Notes under the pieces: model-generated
Told to the model about the DNA's origin: nothing
Databases searched by the model: none
The model's input: only the letters and a program-made list of their open reading frames with translations
Shown here: one piece after another, positions 1 through 9,012 of the stretch
Layout of the letters: each line of letters starts with the position of its first letter
Position numbering within the stretch: the stretch's first letter is position 1
Made by a program: the position numbers and the translations under genes
Assembly (NCBI GenBank): GCA_963663495.1
Contig: OY760427.1
Coordinates: 4,402,001-4,466,000, forward strand
Source: G963663495 sp963663495
Lineage (GTDB): Bacteria > Bacteroidota > Rhodothermia > Rhodothermales > Bin80
DNA: 64,000 nt
Direction of reading: 5' to 3'

Positions 1-694
1 TGGGGTGGTCCACCGGGTTCATGGCTACGCCGCGTGTCTTTGGGCGCTTGCCGCGCCATCTGTTGCGACCAGCCTTGCCCAGGACAACATTCATGTGATC
101 CGCGTTACTGGTCGTTCCTATGGTTGCCGCGCAGCGGCCAAGCACAAGCCGCACCTCTCCCGATGGCAGTTTCAGTGTGACGTAACGCCCTTCTTTCGCT
201 GTAAGCTGCGCGTAGGTCCCCGCCGCGCGTGCAAGCTGCGCTCCCTTGCCGGGTTTCAGCTCAATGGCATGCACATACGATCCAAACGGAATGTGGGAAA
301 GTGGCAGGCAGTTGCCAACCTCAGGGGGTGCAGACGGCCCATTCTGTACCGTATCGCCTACTTCCAGTTTGTCGGGAGCAATGATATACCGTTTGTCCCC
401 GTCTTCATAGACGAGCAGCGCGATGCGTGCGGAGCGATTCGGATCATACTCAATGCTGGCCACGCGCGCTACCGGTCCCACTTTGGTCCGCTTGAAATCA
501 ATTACCCGATACCGCCGCTTATGCCCCCCTCCCCTACAGCGCACCATCATGCGCCCGGATCTGTTGCGTCCGCCGGTTCGCTTCAGCGGCCGCGCCAACT
601 TCTTGAGCGGCTTATCCGTCGTCACATCGTCAAACGTCGGAACCGACGCCTGACGCTGCCCCGGTGTGATAGGATTGAGTTTCTTGATACCCAT
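1..694 (-). CDS. rplB: 50S ribosomal protein L2, 3' end cut by window edge
   Basis: L2 binds 23S rRNA and is needed for subunit association and peptidyl transferase activity. Read from the ATG at 694 on the minus strand, the protein opens MGIKKLNPITPGQR and continues with GGGHKRRYRVIDF and a C-terminal MNPVDHP, the conserved L2 loop that normally continues HGGG. The frame is open to the window edge, so about 40 C-terminal residues are missing. It lies 5 bp downstream of rplW in the S10-type operon. There is nothing unusual in the visible part. Confidence 0.95.
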   Translation of the reverse strand, partial: MGIKKLNPITPGQRQASVPTFDDVTTDKPLKKLARPLKRTGGRNRSGRMMVRCRGGGHKRRYRVIDFKRTKVGPVARVASIEYDPNRSARIALLVYEDGDKRYIIAPDKLEVGDTVQNGPSAPPEVGNCLPLSHIPFGSYVHAIELKPGKGAQLARAAGTYAQLTAKEGRYVTLKLPSGEVRLVLGRCAATIGTTSNADHMNVVLGKAGRNRWRGKRPKTRGVAMNPVDHP

Positions 695-699
695 ACGGC

Positions 700-999
700 C
701 TAGATGCCCTCAAAGAAGTCTATGGGCTGGCTGTCTTTTGCAAGCGTAACGATAGCCTTTTTATAGGTGGCTGTCCGCCCTTCGCGTACACCACGCCGGG
801 TAAACTGCCTGCGGCGTTTGCCACGTACAATCATCGTCCGAACCTCTTTGATGAGGACACCGGGGTACCGTTTCTGGACCGCGCGTGCGATTTCAACCTT
901 GTTAGCCTCCATTCTAACCACAAACGCGTAATGCCCGCTTTCCATGAGGGTGGTCATCTTCTCTGTCACCAGCGGGCGTATAATGGCGGAGCTTGTCAT
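700..999 (-). CDS. rplW: 50S ribosomal protein L23
   Basis: A 99-aa L23, the 23S rRNA-binding protein at the exit tunnel that docks trigger factor and SRP. It shows the family's N-terminal IIRPLVTEKM motif and the basic central stretch RGKRRRQFTRRG. Length is normal. Its start overlaps the end of rplD by 4 bp, consistent with translational coupling in the S10 operon. Confidence 0.95.
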   Translation of the reverse strand: MTSSAIIRPLVTEKMTTLMESGHYAFVVRMEANKVEIARAVQKRYPGVLIKEVRTMIVRGKRRRQFTRRGVREGRTATYKKAIVTLAKDSQPIDFFEGI

Positions 1000-1649
1000 G
1001 AGGTTGTCGTCTCCATTGGGGATGCTCCCAGTGTGGCCGTCAGCACGTTGGTTGCCGGTTCTTCCATCACAATCATGCCTGCACGAAGGATATCCTCGGC
1101 AGATACATTGCGCGCTTCCCGTACTGCTACCCTTGGAGCATTGCGGCTTGACAGATGCACGGCCGGTGCATTCTGTGTTGTGATAACGAGAACCGGCCTT
1201 TGAATTACTTCCAACAGGTGCAGGACATTCAGAAGGCGGCGTGTAGAGGGCCGATCAAACGCTAGCGGCTCCACCACGCGGATGGCGTCTTCCTGCACTT
1301 TGTAGCTTAGAGCAGAGCAACGTGCCAGTTGTTTGGTCTTCTTGGACAGCCGAATGGAATACCTGCGAGGGCGCGGGCCGAAGATGCGCCCGCCACCACG
1401 CCTCAACGGCGATACGCTGGCACCGCTGCGGGCACTGCCAGTTCCTTTCTGGCGGTACAGCTTGCGACCGCTACCCCTCACTTCCGATCTTTCCTTTGTC
1501 TTGTGTGTCCCTTGCCTGCGGCTTGCCTGTGTACGCCTGATGTCAAGCCATAGCACATGGTCATTGGGCTCCACTCCGAACACCGCCGGGTTGAGCACTA
1601 CTACACGTCCCGTTGACGTGCCGTCGTTATGATATACGCCCAGCTCCAT
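996..1649 (-). CDS. rplD: 50S ribosomal protein L4
   Basis: A 217-aa L4 with the tunnel-lining arginine/glycine-rich loop (GSGRKLYRQKGTGSARSG, then RRGGGRIFGPRPR) and the C-terminal LNVLHLLEV...NVSAEDIL region typical of the family. L4 helps form the nascent peptide tunnel. In Enterobacteria it also represses its own operon; there is no evidence for that here. It lies between rplC (adjacent, no gap) and rplW (4-bp overlap). Confidence 0.95.
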   Translation of the reverse strand: MELGVYHNDGTSTGRVVVLNPAVFGVEPNDHVLWLDIRRTQASRRQGTHKTKERSEVRGSGRKLYRQKGTGSARSGASVSPLRRGGGRIFGPRPRRYSIRLSKKTKQLARCSALSYKVQEDAIRVVEPLAFDRPSTRRLLNVLHLLEVIQRPVLVITTQNAPAVHLSSRNAPRVAVREARNVSAEDILRAGMIVMEEPATNVLTATLGASPMETTTS

Positions 1650-2291
1650 TCAGGTTCTCTTGGAAATCTTAACGATGCATTTGTTGGCGCCGGGCACTGC
1701 CCCGCGCACTAAAACCAGGTTATGTTCGGCGATAACGCGGGCCACGGCCAGATTTTTTATCGTCACTCTCCTGCCGCCCATGCGACCGCCCATGCGCATG
1801 CCTTTCATCACGCGTGACGGATCAGAGGCTGCACCAATCGACCCGGGAGCGCGCTCGCGGTTGTGCTGGCCGTGCGTACGGTCGTTGACACCGCGAAACC
1901 CGTGGCGTCTGACCACACCCTGAAACCCTTTACCCTTGGATGTGGCAGCCACATCCACGGTATCGCCGGCACTGAACACCTGTTCCGCCCGCAATTCCTG
2001 CCCTACAGTCATTTCGGGTTCCGCACACCGAAATTCAGTCAGGACCTGCACGGGTCCGACTGATGCCGAAGCAAAATGGCCGGCCATCGCCTTGGTCGTA
2101 CGCTTTCGCCTACGCGTGCCAAACCCGAGTTGTACAGCGTTGTAGCCGTCCTTGCCGTCCGCACGCTTGACTTGGACTACGATGTTCGGTCCAATCTCCA
2201 AAACTGTACAAGGAACCTGGCCGCCCTCTTTGTCAAACAGGACTGTCATTCCGACCTTTCTGCCGATCATTCCCTGCATAGCCGTTGTCAT
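1650..2291 (-). CDS. rplC: 50S ribosomal protein L3
   Basis: A 213-aa L3. It has the start MIGRKVGMT after a short MTTAMQG extension, the RRHGFRGVNDRTHGQHNRERAPGS-type loop near the peptidyl transferase centre, and the C-terminal VLVRGAVPGANKCIV. Length and order are normal. The start overlaps rpsJ by 4 bp, so it is probably translated by coupling. Confidence 0.95.
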   Translation of the reverse strand: MTTAMQGMIGRKVGMTVLFDKEGGQVPCTVLEIGPNIVVQVKRADGKDGYNAVQLGFGTRRRKRTTKAMAGHFASASVGPVQVLTEFRCAEPEMTVGQELRAEQVFSAGDTVDVAATSKGKGFQGVVRRHGFRGVNDRTHGQHNRERAPGSIGAASDPSRVMKGMRMGGRMGGRRVTIKNLAVARVIAEHNLVLVRGAVPGANKCIVKISKRT

Positions 2292-2596
2292 ACCTTTATT
2301 TCTACGTCCACACCACTTGGCAACTCAAGCTTCATTAGTGCATCAACCGTTTTGCTGCTTGTTGACAAGATGTCAATCAGGCGTTTGTGGCTGCGGCTCT
2401 CAAACTGTTCGCGGCTTTTCTTGTTGACGTGCGGACTGCGTAGGACGGTATAGATCACTTTTCGTGTCGGTAACGGGATGGGTCCGCTTACCACGGCTCC
2501 CGTTGATCTGACGGTTTTGATAATCTTCTCCGCACTCTTATCAATCAGCGTATGATCGTAGGAGCGGAGCTTAATCCGTATCTTTTGGCCTGCCAT
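2288..2596 (-). CDS. rpsJ: 30S ribosomal protein S10
   Basis: A 102-aa S10 (NusE) with IRIKLRSYDHTLID at the N-terminus, GPIPLPTRK in the loop and SREQFESRSHKRLIDI near the middle. S10 is a 30S head protein and also a NusB partner in antitermination. It follows tuf by only 3 bp, so here the str and S10 clusters are joined into one transcription unit. Confidence 0.96.
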   Translation of the reverse strand: MAGQKIRIKLRSYDHTLIDKSAEKIIKTVRSTGAVVSGPIPLPTRKVIYTVLRSPHVNKKSREQFESRSHKRLIDILSTSSKTVDALMKLELPSGVDVEIKV

Positions 2597-2599
2597 CAG

Positions 2600-3790
2600 T
2601 TAGTCCAGGATTCTTGCTACCACGCCGGCGCCAACCGTGCGTCCGCCTTCGCGTATGGCAAACTGCAATCCCTGCTCCATCGCCACCGGCTGTATCAACC
2701 GCACCTTGAACTGCGTGTTGTCTCCCGGCATCACCATCTCCACGTTCGCAGGCAACTCTATGTCCCCCGTCACATCCGTCGTCCGAAAATAAAACTGCGG
2801 CCGGTACCCCTTGAAAAACGGCGTATGACGACCTCCCTCCTCCTTGCTCAATACGTATACCTCACACTCAAATTCCCGGTGCGGCGTTATGGAATCCGGA
2901 TGCACGATCACCTGCCCACGCTCCACTCCGTCCTTCGGCACTCCGCGAAGCAACAACCCCACGTTATCTCCCGCCTGACCCTCATCCAATATCTTGCGAA
3001 ACATCTCCACTCCCGTCACGGTCGTGCGCGACTCCTCCGGGCGAATACCCACAATGTCCACCTTCTCCCCCGTCTTCACTACACCACGCTCTATCCTGCC
3101 CGTCGCCACCGTCCCCCGACCCGTAATCGAAAACACATCCTCCACCGGCATCAAAAACGGCTTATCCTTGTCACGCTCCGGCGTCGGTATGTACGCATCC
3201 ACCGCCTCCATCAACTGCACAATCTGCTCCACCCCTTCCTCCTCACCGTTCAACGCTCCCAATGCCGAACCCATCACCACCGGGACATCATCCCCCGGAA
3301 ACTCATACTTGTCCAACAGCTCCCGTACCTCCATCTCCACCAACTCCAACAGCTCCTCATCATCCACCAGGTCCACCTTGTTCATGAATACCACGACGTA
3401 CGGCACACCCACCTGACGCGCCAGCAAAATATGCTCCCGCGTCTGCGGCATCGGACCATCCGACGCATCCACCACCAGTATCGCACCGTCCATCTGCGCC
3501 GCACCCGTCACCATGTTCTTCACATAATCCGCGTGCCCGGGACAATCCACATGCGCATAATGACGCTCCCCAGTCTCGTACTCCACATGCGCCGTCGCTA
3601 TCGTGATACCACGCTCACGCTCCTCCGGCGCATTATCAATCGAATCAAACGAGCGCACCTCGGTCCCCCCGTACCGTTCGTGCAATACCTGCGTGATTGC
3701 CGCCGTAAGCGTCGTCTTACCATGATCCACATGACCGATCGTGCCCACGTTCACATGCGGCTTGTTGCGCTCAAAATGCTGCTTTGCCAT
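2600..3790 (-). CDS. tuf: Elongation factor Tu
   Basis: A 396-aa EF-Tu delivering aminoacyl-tRNA to the ribosome. It has the G1 loop GHVDHGKTT, G2 RGITIATAHVEYET, G3 DCPGHADY, G4 NKVD and G5 SAL, followed by the beta-barrel domains 2 and 3 ending AGVVARILD. The gene is strongly biased to C-ending codons, which fits high expression. It sits 38 bp after fusA. A second tuf copy could exist elsewhere in the genome but is not in this window. Confidence 0.98.
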   Translation of the reverse strand: MAKQHFERNKPHVNVGTIGHVDHGKTTLTAAITQVLHERYGGTEVRSFDSIDNAPEERERGITIATAHVEYETGERHYAHVDCPGHADYVKNMVTGAAQMDGAILVVDASDGPMPQTREHILLARQVGVPYVVVFMNKVDLVDDEELLELVEMEVRELLDKYEFPGDDVPVVMGSALGALNGEEEGVEQIVQLMEAVDAYIPTPERDKDKPFLMPVEDVFSITGRGTVATGRIERGVVKTGEKVDIVGIRPEESRTTVTGVEMFRKILDEGQAGDNVGLLLRGVPKDGVERGQVIVHPDSITPHREFECEVYVLSKEEGGRHTPFFKGYRPQFYFRTTDVTGDIELPANVEMVMPGDNTQFKVRLIQPVAMEQGLQFAIREGGRTVGAGVVARILD

Positions 3791-3828
3791 AGTTCTTATG
3801 CGGTTTGGCGTTCCTCGTTATGTATGCT

Positions 3829-5934
3829 CTAAACGTTTACTCCCACCATCGCAGTCACCAGCTTCTCGGCTACACCCGATGGCACGCGTTCGTAGGTTTC
3901 AAATTGCATGGTAAAGATGGCCCGGCCTTGGGTTAGGCTGCGCATGTCCGTCGAATACCCGAACATCTGTGAAAGCGGCACATAGGCTGTGATGACTTGC
4001 GCATCGCTCCGCTGGTTCATGGACGCGATGCGGCCCCGACGGCCATTCAGGTCACCGATCACATCCCCCATATACTCTTCCGGGGTGACCACCTCTACCT
4101 GCATAACGGGCTCCATCAGGACGGGTTTTGCGCGGCGCGCCGCACTCCGCAAAGCCATTTGTCCTGCGATCTCAAAGGCTATTTGGTCTGAATCCACCTC
4201 GTGGTGTTTACCATCGTACAACCGGACGCGTACGCCTTCAATCGGGTACCCCAGCAACGGTCCCTGATTCATCGCTACCTGGATACCTTTCCGGACGGAA
4301 GGAATAAATTCTCTGGGAATGGCGCCACCCACGACTTCGTTCACAAAATCCAGACCTGATCTTGATTTGTTGGGGCCGACTTCCATATGGACAACGGCGA
4401 ACTGACCGCGTCCTCCGGTTTGCTTCTTGTGGATATAACGTTCGTCTACAGATTGCTGCAGCGCTTCTCGGTATGCGACCTGCGGCCGCCCCACATTGGC
4501 TTCCACCTTGAACTCCCGGCGCAACCGGTCAACAACGATCTCCAGGTACAACTCACCCATGCCGGCGATTAAGGTCTGACCGGTCTCGGGATCTACAGAA
4601 ACCTTAAAGGTAGGATCTTCCTCCACAAGCTTCTGCAATCCTGCGGCCAGCCTGTCGGCATCACCCTTGGTGCGCGGCTCAATTGCGATTCGGATAACGG
4701 GGTCCGGGAAGTCCATCTTTTCAAGAATCACCGGGTGCTCCGGTACTGTAAGCGTATCACCGGTCCGCACTTTCTTGAGTCCGACAGCCGCCGCAATGTC
4801 TCCTGCCTGTACACGCTCAATGTCCTCGCGCCGGTTGGCGTGCATAAACAGCAGCCTGCCCACCCTTTCCTTCCTGCCGGATGTGGAGTTCAGCACTTTG
4901 GAGCCCTTATTCAGGCTTCCGCTGTATACGCGGAAGAAGGTGAGCTTACCTACGTAAGGATCTGTTGCAATCTTAAAGGCGATCGCAGAGAACGCTTCGT
5001 CAACTGTGGCCCGGCGGTATGTCACCTTCTCCGTGCCAGGTTCAATTCCTTCCACTGCCCGCACATCCAGCGGGCTTGGCAGATAGTCCACGACGCCATC
5101 CATGAGGCGCTGGATACCTTTGTTCTTGAACGCGGAGCCGCAAAATACTGGCGTTATGTCCAGATTCAGTGTCGCCTTGCGAACCGTAGCGCGAATCTCC
5201 TCCGGAGTTATGACTTCTCCGTCAAGGTATTTGATCAGCAGGTCATCATTATACTCTGCGATTGACTCCAGGAGTGCGATCCTCCAGTGGCGTGCCTCGT
5301 TGCGCAAGTCGGAAGGAATTTCAAATTCATCCCATGTCGCGCCCTGCGTGCCATCATGCCAGACGATCGCTTTGTTGGTCACCAGGTCAATCACCCCGCG
5401 GAACAGGGACCCGGCGCCGATAGGAATCTGCACCGGCACGGGATTCGCCTTCAGACGTGCCTTCATCGCTCCGATGGCCAGGGCAAAGTCTGCCCCTGCG
5501 CGGTCCATCTTATTAACCAGAGCGATGCGCGGTACGCCGTATTTGTTGGCTTGGCGCCAGACTGTTTCCGACTGCGGCTCTACTCCTCCCACAGCACAGA
5601 ACAATGCGATAACACCATCCAGTACCCGCAGGGAGCGCTCTACCTCAACGGTGAAATCCACATGGCCGGGGGTATCAATGATGTTGATACGATGCTCGTC
5701 GCCATAGCGAACCCAGAAACATGTCGTGGCAGCACTCGTGATGGTAATGCCGCGCTCCTTTTCCTGATCCATCCAGTCCATCGTGGCGCCGCCTTCGTGC
5801 ACCTCGCCCATGCGGTGCAGCCGTCCCGTATAGAACAGCACGCGCTCCGTTGTCGTCGTTTTTCCCGCATCAATGTGTGCCATGATGCCGATGTTGCGCA
5901 TCCGGTACAGCGGTATGTTTCGTTTGGAGGTCAT
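3829..5934 (-). CDS. fusA: Elongation factor G
   Basis: A 701-aa EF-G, the translocation GTPase. The N-terminal G domain has AHIDAGKTTTTER, RGITITSAATT, DTPGHVDF and NKMD. Domains II-V follow, with HKKQTGGRGQFA in domain IV. Length is normal for bacterial EF-G. It lies 18 bp downstream of rpsG in the str order rpsL-rpsG-fusA-tuf. Confidence 0.98.
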   Translation of the reverse strand: MTSKRNIPLYRMRNIGIMAHIDAGKTTTTERVLFYTGRLHRMGEVHEGGATMDWMDQEKERGITITSAATTCFWVRYGDEHRINIIDTPGHVDFTVEVERSLRVLDGVIALFCAVGGVEPQSETVWRQANKYGVPRIALVNKMDRAGADFALAIGAMKARLKANPVPVQIPIGAGSLFRGVIDLVTNKAIVWHDGTQGATWDEFEIPSDLRNEARHWRIALLESIAEYNDDLLIKYLDGEVITPEEIRATVRKATLNLDITPVFCGSAFKNKGIQRLMDGVVDYLPSPLDVRAVEGIEPGTEKVTYRRATVDEAFSAIAFKIATDPYVGKLTFFRVYSGSLNKGSKVLNSTSGRKERVGRLLFMHANRREDIERVQAGDIAAAVGLKKVRTGDTLTVPEHPVILEKMDFPDPVIRIAIEPRTKGDADRLAAGLQKLVEEDPTFKVSVDPETGQTLIAGMGELYLEIVVDRLRREFKVEANVGRPQVAYREALQQSVDERYIHKKQTGGRGQFAVVHMEVGPNKSRSGLDFVNEVVGGAIPREFIPSVRKGIQVAMNQGPLLGYPIEGVRVRLYDGKHHEVDSDQIAFEIAGQMALRSAARRAKPVLMEPVMQVEVVTPEEYMGDVIGDLNGRRGRIASMNQRSDAQVITAYVPLSQMFGYSTDMRSLTQGRAIFTMQFETYERVPSGVAEKLVTAMVGVNV

Positions 5935-5952
5935 CTACGCATCTAACCCTTC

Positions 5953-6420
5953 CTAGAAGCGGAAGTGTGCAAAAGCTTTATTGGAATCGGCCATCCGATG
6001 GGTATCGTCCTTCTTCTTTATAGCACCGCCTTCGCCTTTTGCGGCGGCCATCAGCTCGCCTGCCAGGCGCTCTGCCATGGCATGATCGTGCCGGGCGCGG
6101 GCGTACTGGATTATCCACCGGAATGCCAAGGCTGTACGGCGGTCAACGCGGACTTCAATCGGCACCTGGTATGTAGCTCCGCCCACACGCCGACTACGTA
6201 CCTCAACTAGCGGAGCGACGTTGGTCAGCGCCTTGCGGAACACTTCAATCCCTGCTTCGCCGGTACGCTGTTCAATGAGGTCAAAGGCACCGTATACGAT
6301 GCCGCGGGCGACGCTTTTCTTGCCATCGCGCATGATATAATTGACGAACCGCGCGACGGTCACGTCATCATACTTGGGATCCGAGACCGGAATACGTTTT
6401 TCGGCGGATCTGCGACGCAT
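5953..6420 (-). CDS. rpsG: 30S ribosomal protein S7
   Basis: A 155-aa S7, the primary 16S rRNA 3'-domain assembly protein. It starts MRRRSAEKR, shows the KNVAPLVEVRSRRVGG-like segment with GGATYQVPIEV, and ends KAFAHFRF. It is 45 bp downstream of rpsL and 18 bp upstream of fusA. Confidence 0.96.
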   Translation of the reverse strand: MRRRSAEKRIPVSDPKYDDVTVARFVNYIMRDGKKSVARGIVYGAFDLIEQRTGEAGIEVFRKALTNVAPLVEVRSRRVGGATYQVPIEVRVDRRTALAFRWIIQYARARHDHAMAERLAGELMAAAKGEGGAIKKKDDTHRMADSNKAFAHFRF

Positions 6421-6465
6421 GCTTTATACCTTCAAGTTTGACCGGGAACTGCTTATTGGATGCCT

Positions 6466-6840
6466 TTATCTCCTAGGGCGCTTTGCTCCGTACTTGGACC
6501 GTGACTGCGTCCGGTCCTCCACACCTGAGGTGTCCAGTGCTCCGCGCACGATGTGGTACTTCACACCGGGGAGGTCTTTGACACGCCCACCCCGCACCAG
6601 CACGATTGAATGTTCCTGCAGGTTGTGGCCTTCTCCCGGGATATATGCGATCACCTCAATCTGGTTTGTCAGGCGCACTTTTGCCACTTTCCGAAGGGCC
6701 GAGTTCGGCTTCTTGGGCGTGGTTGTGTACACGCGAGTACAAACTCCTCGCCGCTGTGGATTTCCTTGCAGGGCTGCCGCCTTTGTCTTACGCACTTTGG
6801 GTCGGCGACCCTTCCGGACTAGTTGCTGAATCGTTGGCAC
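6466..6840 (-). CDS. rpsL: 30S ribosomal protein S12
   Basis: A 124-aa S12 of the decoding centre with a GTG start at 6840. The invariant TTTPKKPNSALRK and the second loop GGRVKDLPGVKYH are both wild-type in form, so nothing suggests streptomycin resistance. It is the first gene of the translation operon; a promoter-like sequence lies just upstream. Confidence 0.97.
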   Translation of the reverse strand: MPTIQQLVRKGRRPKVRKTKAAALQGNPQRRGVCTRVYTTTPKKPNSALRKVAKVRLTNQIEVIAYIPGEGHNLQEHSIVLVRGGRVKDLPGVKYHIVRGALDTSGVEDRTQSRSKYGAKRPRR

Positions 6841-6861
6841 TTCTTCTTATTGCCGGCTTAC

Positions 6862-6890
6862 ATTATCTGATAGCCTTACAATGTAGACAA
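6862..6890 (-). promoter_or_regulatory. Sigma70-like promoter of the rpsL operon
   Basis: On the minus strand a TTGTCT (-35-like, 6885-6890) and a GATAAT (-10-like, 6862-6867) are separated by exactly 17 bp, ending 21 bp before the rpsL GTG. Position and spacing suit the promoter of the translation operon. It is a sequence match only. Confidence 0.5.
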
Positions 6891-6933
6891 TATTTATTAC
6901 AAATTCCAGTGGTGATGCCAAGAATTCGTTAAG

Positions 6934-8958
6934 TCAGGAACCAACCGTTTCTGTTTCCACTTCGTGCATCCCGTTGTAGGAAACGTATTCTCCGTAGGGG
7001 CGCTTCCCTAGAACACGGACGAGGTCCGCCGGTCCCAGGACTTCTTTCTCCAGCAGGAGAGCGGCTAATTCCTCCAGCTTGCCTCGTTTCTCGCCTAGGA
7101 GCTCAAGTGCGCGGATCCGTACGCCGTCAATAATCTGTTTGACCTCAGAATCAATCACTTGGGCTAAGCTGTCGGAGTACGGCTTCTCGAATACCGGACT
7201 GTCCTTGTTGCGTCCGGACACGTTAAAGCTCACATGGCCTACCCGTTCGCTCATGCCATAATCAATCACCATGGCGTAGGCAGTCTTGGTGATGCGTTCG
7301 AGGTCATTTTGTGCGCCGGTGGACAACTGCCCGAAGATAATTTCTTCAGCCACGCGGCCTCCGATCATCATCGTCATCTGGTCCAGGAAGGCGGCCTTGG
7401 TGGTGATATACCGTTCATCGGGAAGAGATTGTGCAAACCCCAATGCTGCAAGGCCGCGTGGCACGATGGAGACCTTAATGACGGGATCCGTGTGCGGCAG
7501 GTACCACCCGGTGATGGCGTGGCCGGCCTCGTGGTATGCCACGATACGCTTCTCTTCCGGCTTGATGAGTTTGTTCTTTTTCTCAAGCCCGGCAATGACG
7601 CGGTCAATGGCTTTCTCAAAGTCCACCATTTGGATAGAATCCTTGTCCACCCGAGCAGCCAGGAGGGCTGCTTCGTTGCATACATTTGCGATTTCGGCGC
7701 CGGCGAACCCCGGGGTCTGGGACGCGAGCTGCGCGTGGTCCACGTCGGAATGCAGCACCAGATTCTCGGTATGCACCAGGAAGATCGCTTCGCGCTCCAG
7801 CCGGTCTGGCCGATCTATCAGAATCTGCCGGTCAAAGCGGCCCGGGCGCAGGAGGGCGGAATCCAATACGTCCGGTCGGTTGGTCGCCGCCATAATTATG
7901 ACACCCTTGTCGGTGTTGAAACCATCCATTTCTACCAGGAGCTGATTCAGCGTATTTTCCCGCTCGTCGTTGGCTCCCATCATCATGCCGCGACCACGGC
8001 TGCGGCCAATCGCATCTATCTCATCAATAAACACAATGCATGGTGCTCGTTCTTTGGCCTGCTTGAACAGGTCTCGAACGCGGGCCGCGCCTACGCCCAC
8101 AAACATCTCCACAAAATCGCTGCCCGAGAGCGAGAAAAACGGCACACCTGCTTCCCCCGCGACGGCCTTGCCGAGCAGTGTCTTTCCCGTCCCTGGGGGC
8201 CCTACCAACAGTACTCCTTTGGGCAATGCACCGCCCAGCTTGGTAAACTTCTTCGGATTCTGCAGAAATTCCACAACCTCCGCTACTTCCTCTTTGGCCT
8301 CGTCAAGCCCTGCCACGTTCTTGAAGGTAACATTCTGCTCGCCCATGGCATCAAACAGGACGGCCTTATTCTTACCGATGTTGAGCACCTGCGAACCGGG
8401 GTTCATGCGGCGCATCAGGAACAGCCACAAACCGATCAGCAACGCCAGTGGCAGTATCCATGTAAGGACACCGCCAAACCAATTGTCCTCGTAGGCCGCC
8501 GCATACGTAACTGCCGTTATGCCCGATGAACGTGCCTGGCCGTTGTATTCATCCAGATATTCCACTAATCCGTGCGACTCCGGTTTGGTGGATACGAAAC
8601 CTACGTCGTTCCGGGAAGCATCCATGAACGATTCATTCCCTTGCGGGAGCTCCACGTACCCATCGTCTATGGCCGCTTGGGAGTAGACCCCCTCTATTCG
8701 GCGGTCATTAATAATCCTTACTTCTGCAACGTAGCCCCCGTCTACATATTCCAGGAATGTGCTGTATTCGATGGCATCCGACTCCGCTCCCCGCCAGAAG
8801 AACACGAGATTTACCAGCAAGAATATGAACAGCACGACGTAGAGCCACATAGTCACGCTGCCGCGGTTATTCTGCGGTCCACGCGCGGCCGGAGCCGGAC
8901 GCTGTTTTTCTTCCTTCTCCTGCGCTTCGGTTTTTGGTTCTTCTGCCATAGTCTGCAC
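6934..8958 (-). CDS. ftsH: ATP-dependent zinc metalloprotease FtsH
   Basis: A membrane-anchored AAA+ protease for quality control of membrane and regulatory proteins. It has a charged cytosolic N-terminus, a first membrane segment around residues 38-56, a periplasmic domain, and a second membrane segment around 165-185 (LTWILPLALLIGLWLFL). Next come AAA Walker A GPPGTGKT, Walker B IVFIDEIDAIG, and the zinc site HEAGH. At 674 aa the length is usual. The start could be ATG 8958 or ATG 8949 (MAEEPK). It lies 93 bp upstream of rpsL's start region and is probably a separate transcription unit. Confidence 0.97.
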   Translation of the reverse strand: MQTMAEEPKTEAQEKEEKQRPAPAARGPQNNRGSVTMWLYVVLFIFLLVNLVFFWRGAESDAIEYSTFLEYVDGGYVAEVRIINDRRIEGVYSQAAIDDGYVELPQGNESFMDASRNDVGFVSTKPESHGLVEYLDEYNGQARSSGITAVTYAAAYEDNWFGGVLTWILPLALLIGLWLFLMRRMNPGSQVLNIGKNKAVLFDAMGEQNVTFKNVAGLDEAKEEVAEVVEFLQNPKKFTKLGGALPKGVLLVGPPGTGKTLLGKAVAGEAGVPFFSLSGSDFVEMFVGVGAARVRDLFKQAKERAPCIVFIDEIDAIGRSRGRGMMMGANDERENTLNQLLVEMDGFNTDKGVIIMAATNRPDVLDSALLRPGRFDRQILIDRPDRLEREAIFLVHTENLVLHSDVDHAQLASQTPGFAGAEIANVCNEAALLAARVDKDSIQMVDFEKAIDRVIAGLEKKNKLIKPEEKRIVAYHEAGHAITGWYLPHTDPVIKVSIVPRGLAALGFAQSLPDERYITTKAAFLDQMTMMIGGRVAEEIIFGQLSTGAQNDLERITKTAYAMVIDYGMSERVGHVSFNVSGRNKDSPVFEKPYSDSLAQVIDSEVKQIIDGVRIRALELLGEKRGKLEELAALLLEKEVLGPADLVRVLGKRPYGEYVSYNGMHEVETETVGS

Positions 8959-9012
8959 GGCGTATCAGCCGAACACATGTTTACCGGTAGCAATGCTGCG
9001 TTGTTTCAGCGA

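Noticed and set aside
2552..3832. 426-codon plus-strand open frame opposite tuf
   Set aside because: Antisense shadow caused by the C-rich third positions of tuf; His/Arg/Leu-rich with no family features.
7234..8529. 431-codon plus-strand open frame opposite ftsH
   Set aside because: Shadow of ftsH; no plausible domains, while the minus strand encodes a complete FtsH.
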